A stretch of 64,000 bases of DNA from Silene conica (lineage: Eukaryota > Streptophyta > Magnoliopsida > Caryophyllales > Caryophyllaceae), in assembly GCA_029255685.2 (NCBI GenBank), contig CM055319.2:29297568-29361567 (forward strand). The letters are read 5' to 3'. Both the position numbers and the translations under genes were made by a program. Shown here piece by piece: positions 57,470 to 64,000 of the stretch. The notes beneath the pieces were generated by a model that was given only the letters and a program-made list of their open reading frames with translations, made no database searches and was not told where the DNA came from. The first letter of the stretch is position 1, and every line of letters begins with the position of its first letter.

Positions 57470-57586
57470 ATAAACTCCGCACCGATCCAACGCCAATAAA
57501 CTCCGCACCGATCCATCACCAAATATATATACTCCGCACCGATCCAACGCCATATATACTCCGCACCGATCCAACTCCATATATAT
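57470..57586 (-). repeat. 27-base tandem repeats in the outer Tekay LTR
   Basis: Four copies of ACTCCGCACCGATCCAACGC-like units (the reverse of the repeat at 20182), interrupted at 57587 by the nested element and resuming for one copy at 61998-62025. Confidence 0.85.
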
Positions 57587-59671
57587 TGTAACACCCCCAT
57601 TTATTCAAGGGCCTGAACTAGGACTCCTCAGATAAATAAGGGTGTTACCATCTAGGTTTCCCGAGGCAGTAGATACAAAGGAAGATAAACAGTACTTTAA
57701 ATTAACTTTAAACTCAAAACATGTTCTTACATATCCAAAGGTCTTAACAACATAAATAAAGTACAACTCGTATTAAATTGACTAAGGTGATCTAGACATC
57801 TAATCTGGTCCGGATCCAAGCTCTTCCTCCCATAGCTCCCCCTTAGTCTCAGCACCTGTCAATCTGCTCCCCAATAATTGGTTCATCACAGGTGATCACG
57901 AATACACAGGGTCAACCACGAGGTTGAGTAGGGAAAACAACAATTATAACAATATAGTAAACTCCGCACCGATCCAACGCCATATATATACTCCGCACCG
58001 ATCCAACACCATATATACTCCGCACCGATCCAACACCATATATACTCCGCACCGATCCAACACCATATATACTCCGCACCGATCCAACACCATAACACAA
58101 GGCCCATCATGAACACAACGTATTATATCACAGAATAATATATAGATAATACCATCTAATGATCACACGAAATATGTAATAAACATGTTCAAAACCAAAT
58201 AAGAACAGAGTGCACATTATCAGATTCCAGTATTTCCCTACCTGGAATAGCAGAAACGCAGATACAATCCGAGATATGCTTAGAAATGTTCCACTCGAAA
58301 CTCGCTACCTAAACAGGTATATGTAACGAATTAATAACTTATACGACTCCCTTAACGATCATACTTACCCCAAAACCCCATAAATAGAAAGTTTCCATAA
58401 ATAGAAACTTTCCCCATATAGCACTTCCAAACATGGCAACCTCTAAATATGACAACATTCGTTTTGAATTTCAAATTACTCTATACATTACTACCATAAC
58501 TAAAATTCCATAATTAAAATATAATACCATAAATAAAATAACACAACCATATATACAATTTATACTAATAACAATAATAATAATAATAATACTATTGATA
58601 ATAATCGAAATAATAAAACGTAAAAAGAACAACAAAACAGCCCTCCTACCTTCACGACCCACCTACACCCTAACAACTCCTCTAACAGCCTCACGACCAC
58701 CCCTCTGCCCGCCGACAGCCACCCTACGTAACACCCAAACCACCTACTCCATCCCTGACACCCACCACCACCGTCGACTCCACTCAACAAGTCAGACCAG
58801 ACCCAAACCAAACACTGGTTCCTCCTTATCACGACGCTGCTACCCCCCTGAACAAGCCCCTGTCGACGCAACCACCAGGGGTTCCACCACCCACAACCGC
58901 CACCTATAAACCCTATGACACCAGACTCAACCACCGTGGTGATGCCACTGTGTCGACCTCCCCCGAGTCAACAGTGGTACCACCCCCTTACACCCCCCTT
59001 GCAAAACACCACCAGACTCGAGATCACGACTCTGACAACAGACAAAACGAACACCCCTTTTTATACCATTCCCGACCTCTGCAACCACCAAGATAGACCA
59101 CCCACGACTCCCCTGACCACCACGACTCAGATAACAAACAAACGAATTGAAGATCAAACCCTTACATAAAACGAAACCCATACCAACGTGAGTAGCCATG
59201 ACTCGATTGAAAAGCTGGTGTGTAAAACGTGAATCCTTACCTGTTTCTGGGTTGAATCGAAGGCCCTAGGTACAACAACCCTCACCGTGAAATGACTGTA
59301 TCTCCTCTGGGTAGTGGCGGCAGCACAAATGGGGTGTGGTGTGTGTTGTTGGTAGGTCACAACTAGGGTGGATAGGGGTCTTATATGGCGGCAGGGAAGT
59401 GTTTGTGTGAGGAAGAGTGTACGTTGAATTATAGGGTTTCTAAACCTCACGGGCTGTATGATTGCATAAGAAACGAAGCCCAAAACCTCTCTCAAGAGGT
59501 CCCTAGTTCGACTCCCACAAGAAGCATGATACATACTCAAGAGACCCATGGTTCGAACCCCTTAAGTAGCATGACACACACGCTTATTTAAACAAACGAA
59601 GTCAAGTATAAAACCGTTAACTACTCTAATCAATTAAGATAAAAATCGTAATCAAAATTCGAGGTATTACA
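57587..59671 (-). repeat. 3' LTR of the internally deleted Tekay element
   Basis: 2085 bases, TGTAACACCCCCATTTATTC to CGAGGTATTACA. Five 27-base repeats at about 57958-58092, an (AAT)n run near 58570, and a T-arm-like duplicated segment at 59492-59580. Confidence 0.87.
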
Positions 59672-59941
59672 GTCTTCCCCCCTTAAAATGAACTTCGTCC
59701 CGAAGTTCAACAATACTCAGATAACAAAGCAATCGCCTCAAACGCACTTGGAACATGAAACAGCAAAAGAAAGTTCACGTATGTCACAGAATGTTACATT
59801 CCACCCCCCTTAAAGAAAAGTTACGTCCGTGTAACTTACCTCAATCGAACAAATGCGGATAACGCTCTCTCATGGATGCCTCAGGCTCCCATGTAGCCTC
59901 CTCCTGATTATGGATGCCTCAGGCTCCCATGTAGGCTCCCA
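59672..59941 (-). pseudogene. Remnant of Tekay pol end and pre-LTR region
   Basis: Reads, in reverse, the polypurine segment (CCCCCCTTAAAATGAACTTCG), the spacer, the pol stop (TCAATCGAACAAATG) and the chromodomain end (GGATAACGCTCTCTCATGG). TGGATGCCTCAGGCTCCCATGT occurs twice (about 59872 and 59910), with a third GGCTCCCATG, so the deletion junction carries a small duplication. Confidence 0.82.
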
Positions 59942-61995
59942 TGTAACACCCTTATTTATCTGAGGAGTCCTAGTTCAGGCCCTTGAATAAATGGGGGTGT
60001 TACAAAGTGGTATCAGAGGCAGTAGATACAAAGGAAGATAAACAGTACTTTAAATTAACTTTAAACTCAAAACATGTTCTTACATATCCAAAGGTCTTAA
60101 CAACATAAATAAAGTACAACTCGTATTAAACTGACTAAGGTGATCTAGACATCTAATCTGGTCCGGATCCAAGCTCTTCCTCCCATAGCTCCCCCTTAGT
60201 TTCAGCACCTGTCAATCTGCTCCCCAATAATTGGTTCATCACAGGTGATCACGAATACACAGTGTCAACCACGAGGTTGAGTAGGGAAAACAACAATTAT
60301 AACAATATAGTAAACTCCGCACCGATCATATATATACTCCGCACCGATCCAACACCATATATACTCCGCACCGATCCAACACCATATATACTCCGCACCG
60401 ATCCAACACCATATATACTCCGCACCGATCCAACATCATAACACAAGGCCCATCATGAACACAACGTATTATATCACAGAATAATATATAGATAATACCA
60501 TCTAATGATCACACGAAATATGTAATAAACATGTTCAAAACCAAATAAGAACAGAGTGCACATTATCAGATTCCAGTATTTCCCTACCTGGAATAGCAGA
60601 AACGCAGATACAATCCGAGATATGCTTAGAAATGTTCCACTCGAAACTCGCTACCTAAACAGGTATATGTAACGAATTAATAACTTATACGACTCCCTTA
60701 ACGATCATACTTACCCCAAAACCCCATAAATAGAAAGTTTCCATAAATAGAAACTTTCCCCATATAGCACTTCCAAACATGGCAACCTCTAAATATGACA
60801 ACATTCGTTTTGAATTTCAAATTACTCTATACATTACTACCATAACTAAAATTCCATAATTAAAATATAATACCATAAATAAAATAACACAACCATATAT
60901 ACAATTTATACTACTAACAATAATAATAATAATAATACTATTGATAATAATCGAAATAATAAAACGTAAAAAGAACAACAAAACAGCCCTCCTACCTTCA
61001 CGACTCACCTACACCCTAACAACTCCTCTAACAGCCTCACGACAACCCCTCTGCCCGCCGACAGCCACCCTACGTAACACCCAAACCACCTACTCCATCC
61101 CTGACACCCACCACCACCGTCGACTCCATTCAACAAGTCAGACCAGACCCAAACCAAACACTGGTTCCTCCTTATCACGACGCTGCTACCCCCCTGAACA
61201 AGCCCCTGTCGACGCAACCACCAGGGGTTCCACCACCCACAACCGCCACCTATAAACCCTATGACACCAGACTCAACCACCGTGGTGGTGCCACTGTGTC
61301 GACCTCCCCCGAGTCAACAGTGGTACCACCCCCTTACACCCCCCTTGCAAAACACCACCAGACTCGAGATCACGACTCTGACAACAGACAAAACGAACAC
61401 CCCTTTTTATACCATTCCCGACCACCCACGACTCCCCTGACCACCACGACTCAGATAACAAACAAACGAATTGAAGATCAAACCCTTACATAAAACGAAA
61501 CCCATACCAACGTGAGTAGCCATGACTCGATTGAAAAGCTGGTGTGTAAAACGTGAATCCTTACCTGTTTCTGGGTTGAATCGAAGGCCCTAGGTACAAC
61601 AACGCTCACCGTGAAATGACTGTATCTCCTCTGGGTAGTGGCGGCAGCACAAATGGGGTGTGGTGTGTGTTGTTGGTAGGTCACAACTAGGGTGGATAGG
61701 GGTCTTATATGGCGGCAGGGAAGTGTTTGTGTGAGGAAGAGTGTACGTTGAATTATAGGGTTTCTAAACCTCACGGGCTGTATGTTTGCATAAGAAACGA
61801 AGCCCAAAACCTCTCTCAAGAGGTCCCTAGTTCGACTCCCACAAGAAGCATGATACATACTCAAGAGACCCATGGTTCGAACCCCTTAAGTAGCATGACA
61901 CACACGCTTATTTAAACAAACGAAGTCAAGTATAAAACCGTTAACTACTCTAATCAATTAAGATAAAAATCGTAATCAAAATTCGAGGTATTACA
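59942..61995 (-). repeat. 5' LTR of the internally deleted Tekay element, with inverted end
   Basis: From 60016 it matches 57663 onward of the partner LTR. The first 74 bases (59942-60015), which should be the LTR end and primer site on the minus strand, are instead on the plus strand: LTR end GGGGGTGTTACA followed by the primer site TGGTATCAGAG. About 16 bases at the right junction are lost. It also lacks about 23 bases near 61423 present in the partner LTR. Confidence 0.82.
60312..60432 (-). repeat. 27-base tandem repeats in the 5' LTR of the deleted Tekay element
   Basis: Five units, the first one shortened (ACTCCGCACCGATCATATATAT). Confidence 0.85.
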
Positions 61996-62488
61996 TATAT
62001 ACTCCGCACCGATCCAACTCCATATCACAAGGCCCAATATTTATATATATTCACATCGTATGATAACACAGAATAAGATAAAAACTCAATACAATGATCA
62101 CATGATATTAGGTAGCAAACATGCTTAATGCCAACTGAGAATAGATAACACATTATTATAACCAGTACTTTCCCCTACCTGAAATAGCAGGAACGCAGAT
62201 CAAACCAAAGCTTGCCTAGAAATGTTCCACACGAAACCCGCTACCTAAACAAATATTATTTAATTAATAAACACCCTAATACTCGCAAAACGCATGCACA
62301 TTCTATTTATAGAAACTTCCTATAAATAGTAACTTCCCAAAAATGGATGTTTTGAATAGGAATAAATTTGAATTTCAAAAATACTTACTAAACCATGTCA
62401 AAACTTTCCCATAAAAAAAATATTCACTCTTAAAAGCAAAGACCATCAATTAATGACAAAAATAAAATAAGAATAATAATATTAAGGG

Positions 62489-63036
62489 ATATTCTACATG
62501 GTACCCCTCAATTTTTCGACTTTCTACATGGTACCCCTACACTTTTTAAAACATACATGGTACCCCTAATTGTTGTCATTATCACTACGTGTACCCCTAA
62601 ACTTTATTTTCCGTCAATTGAACTCATTTTTAAGCGTTAAATGATTACTTAGACGCATAACCAAACTTGACATTTATCATCTCATGACATAAGGACTCTA
62701 TTAGAATTAATATCCATTCTTTGGACGGATAATTTGGCAAAGATCAATGATTTTTCCTTCACCTTTTTTTTAGCCCATATATATCTATAAATATTAGGAT
62801 CGAGATGAATATTTAGCCTAATAGAGTCGTCCTTATGTCATGTGATAATAAATTACAAGCTTCCTTACGCGTTCAAGTTATCACGTAAAGCTTTAAAATG
62901 AGTTTAATTGACGGAAAATAAAGTTTAGGGGTATGCGTACTGATAATGACAACAATTAGGGGTACCATGTATGTTTTAAAAAGTGAAGGGGTATCATGTA
63001 GAAAGTCAAAAAATTGAGGGGTACCATGTAGAATAT
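62489..63036. mobile_element. Foldback MITE with long terminal inverted repeats
   Basis: 548 bases: ATATTCTACATGGTACCCCT at the left and its reverse, AGGGGTACCATGTAGAATAT, at the right. The inverted arms extend about 150 bases (ATGGTACCCCT appears three times per arm), and after a small asymmetric part the inner segments also pair (CATGACATAAGGACTCTATT with AATAGAGTCGTCCTTATGTC), so almost all of it could fold into one hairpin. The target duplication is unclear. No coding capacity; superfamily not assigned. Confidence 0.85.
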
Positions 63037-63110
63037 AATGATAATAACAATAATAATAGTAATGATAATAATAATAATGATAATAATAATAATAATAATA
63101 ATAATAAAAG
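63037..63110. repeat. AAT/GAT-rich microsatellite
   Basis: Imperfect (AAT)n and (GAT)n run directly right of the MITE, corresponding to the trinucleotide tract in other Tekay LTRs. Confidence 0.8.
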
Positions 63111-63300
63111 TAAAAGCAACAACAACAACTTAACCCGACTCACAACAGCCCGACACCCTCCATCGACCTGCCCTGAAACCACCGTGACACACCACTACTC
63201 CCCCCGCCAACCATCACCACGCATACCCAGCACTCCAACCTACCCCCACGGCCACCGTCCTCCCCTTCGACTTCCACTGTCGGGTTGAACCAGCGCCAAC

Positions 63301-63702
63301 ACCAGGCCTGGTTCCCCACGGTGACTCTCTGACCAGGCCCAAACACAAACCCCTTGCCACCTGCCCAGCCACCACGACAACCAGATTCCACCACCAAAAC
63401 CCCCTGAGACACCAGACCCACACGACTCAGTGGTAACACCGTGTCGACCTCACCCGAGTCAACGGTGTTACCACTCCCAAGGTCATCCCTACACTCTGAA
63501 CACCAGGCCTGGTTCCCCACGGTGACTCTCTGACCAGGCCCAAACACAAACCCCTTGCCACCTGCCCAGCCACCACGACAACCAGATTCCACCACCAAAA
63601 CCCCCTGAGACACCAGACCCACACGACTCAGTGGTAACACCGTGTCGACCTCACCCGAGTCAACGGTGTTACCACTCCCAAGGTCATCCCTACACTCTGA
63701 TT
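63301..63702. repeat. Two tandem 201-base copies inside the outer Tekay LTR
   Basis: ACCAGGCCTGGTTCCCCACG begins both copies (63301 and 63502) and the copies appear identical. Each contains GGTAACACCGTGTCGACC and its inverted counterpart ACGGTGTTACC. The single equivalent in other LTRs is near 19297-19500. The period is divisible by three, which creates a false 166-codon frame on the minus strand. Confidence 0.88.
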
Positions 63703-64000
63703 ACAAAAAGAAGAACAAAACAGAACAGCAGCCTCCCGACAACCCCCTTATCGACTACCCATAACCACCATAAACAAACACCACGGACCACCACAACCAC
63801 CCTTATATGACAACCCAGAAACTAATTGCCCTTCCACCACGAGACCCATAAAGCGTACCCTAAACACGACTCCAAACGTACACTAGTTTGTCAGCCATAA
63901 CACATATGGTAAAGAAACGAACAACAGAATTCATGGACTCATCCCTGTAACGCATATAAACACCCTTCACGACGCCCTTTAAAAACCAACGACCACCAAC

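Larger units (their letters stand above)
57587..61995 (-). mobile_element. Internally deleted Tekay element
   Basis: Two similar LTRs (57587-59671 and about 59942-61995) flank only about 270 bases: the reversed polypurine tract, the last about 25 codons of pol, and a short duplicated piece of that. The flanks TATAT (57582-57586, 61996-62000) match. It cannot code for any enzyme. The insertion is within the 27-base repeat array of the outer LTR. Confidence 0.88.
57095..64000 (-). mobile_element. Tekay-family LTR inserted in copia gag (continues past the window)
   Basis: Starts TGTAACGCCCCCATTTATC at 57095 and is split by a nested Tekay element at 57587-61995, resuming at 61996. It also holds a MITE and a 201-base tandem duplication. 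At the window end it matches the part of the Tekay LTR about 570 bases from its start (ACCAACGACC, compare about 18991), so the LTR edge should lie a little beyond. Whether a full element or a solo LTR follows cannot be seen. Confidence 0.8.

Noticed and set aside
58595..58909. 104-codon Thr/Pro-rich frame and its copy at 60941-61255
   Set aside because: Sits within the two LTRs of a deleted Tekay element; composition reflects C-rich LTR DNA.
59490..59580. tRNA gene
   Set aside because: Only T-arm/B-box-like pieces; no acceptor stem, D-arm or anticodon arm could be built.
63140..63640. 166-codon frame on the minus strand
   Set aside because: Produced by a 201-base duplication in an LTR; low-complexity Gly/Val/Trp content.

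Overview
This window is repeat-dense intergenic DNA from a flowering plant, probably a eudicot with a repeat-rich genome. The evidence is plant LTR retrotransposon families (Ty1/copia; Ty3/gypsy of Tekay and Athila type), a plant L1-like LINE, a CACTA transposon end, a TRIM, a foldback MITE and a broken copy of a plastid-type HSP70 gene with plant introns. I found no intact host gene and no rRNA, tRNA or CRISPR locus. The lineage cannot be named from the sequence alone.

Layout. 1-1738: minus-strand leader and 5' LTR of an LTR retrotransposon. 2400-3010: HSP70 pseudogene fragment. 3233-3486: CACTA-type terminus inserted in a relic copia gag. 3487-5180 and 14319-16251: the two halves of that relic (plus strand), split by a gag-only gypsy element (5181-14318, minus). 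16252-16606: piece of a Tekay-like LTR, cut by a non-autonomous Athila-like tandem (LTR 16607-18188, body, LTR 31286-48395, truncated body to 51179). A Tekay chromovirus with gag-pol (18421-28252, TSD GAGAT) sits in the first Athila body. A gag-only copia element (32798-48131, TSD GTCGT) sits in the second Athila LTR and itself holds a full-length LINE (39612-44345, 16-bp TSD) and a solo LTR (46775-48032, TSD GATCA). A TRIM (49029-49580, TSD AATGT) sits in the second Athila body. 51820-57094: copia element with gag-pol (minus), cut by a Tekay-family LTR (57095 to the window end). That LTR holds an internally deleted Tekay element (57587-61995, TSD TATAT) and a MITE (62489-63036).

How the parts relate. 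Three elements keep little or no pol: a gypsy with gag only, a copia with gag only, and an Athila-like one with a 336-codon ORF. They look like parasites mobilised by autonomous relatives. The gag-only copia shares gag features, a conserved block upstream of the polypurine tract and an LTR stem-loop with the nearby pol-bearing copia.

The most unusual signal is non-coding structure. (1) The gag-only gypsy LTR carries 12 spaced repeats with a constant loop, flanked by stems that differ between repeats yet mostly stay self-complementary; one pair changes in compensation between the two LTRs. (2) Three copia LTR families share a two-stem hairpin supported by several compensatory pairs. (3) Athila copies carry clusters of GGTCGATCGACC-like palindromes. 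(4) Tekay LTRs end in a long stem-loop. All structure claims come from reading by eye and need folding and covariation tests.
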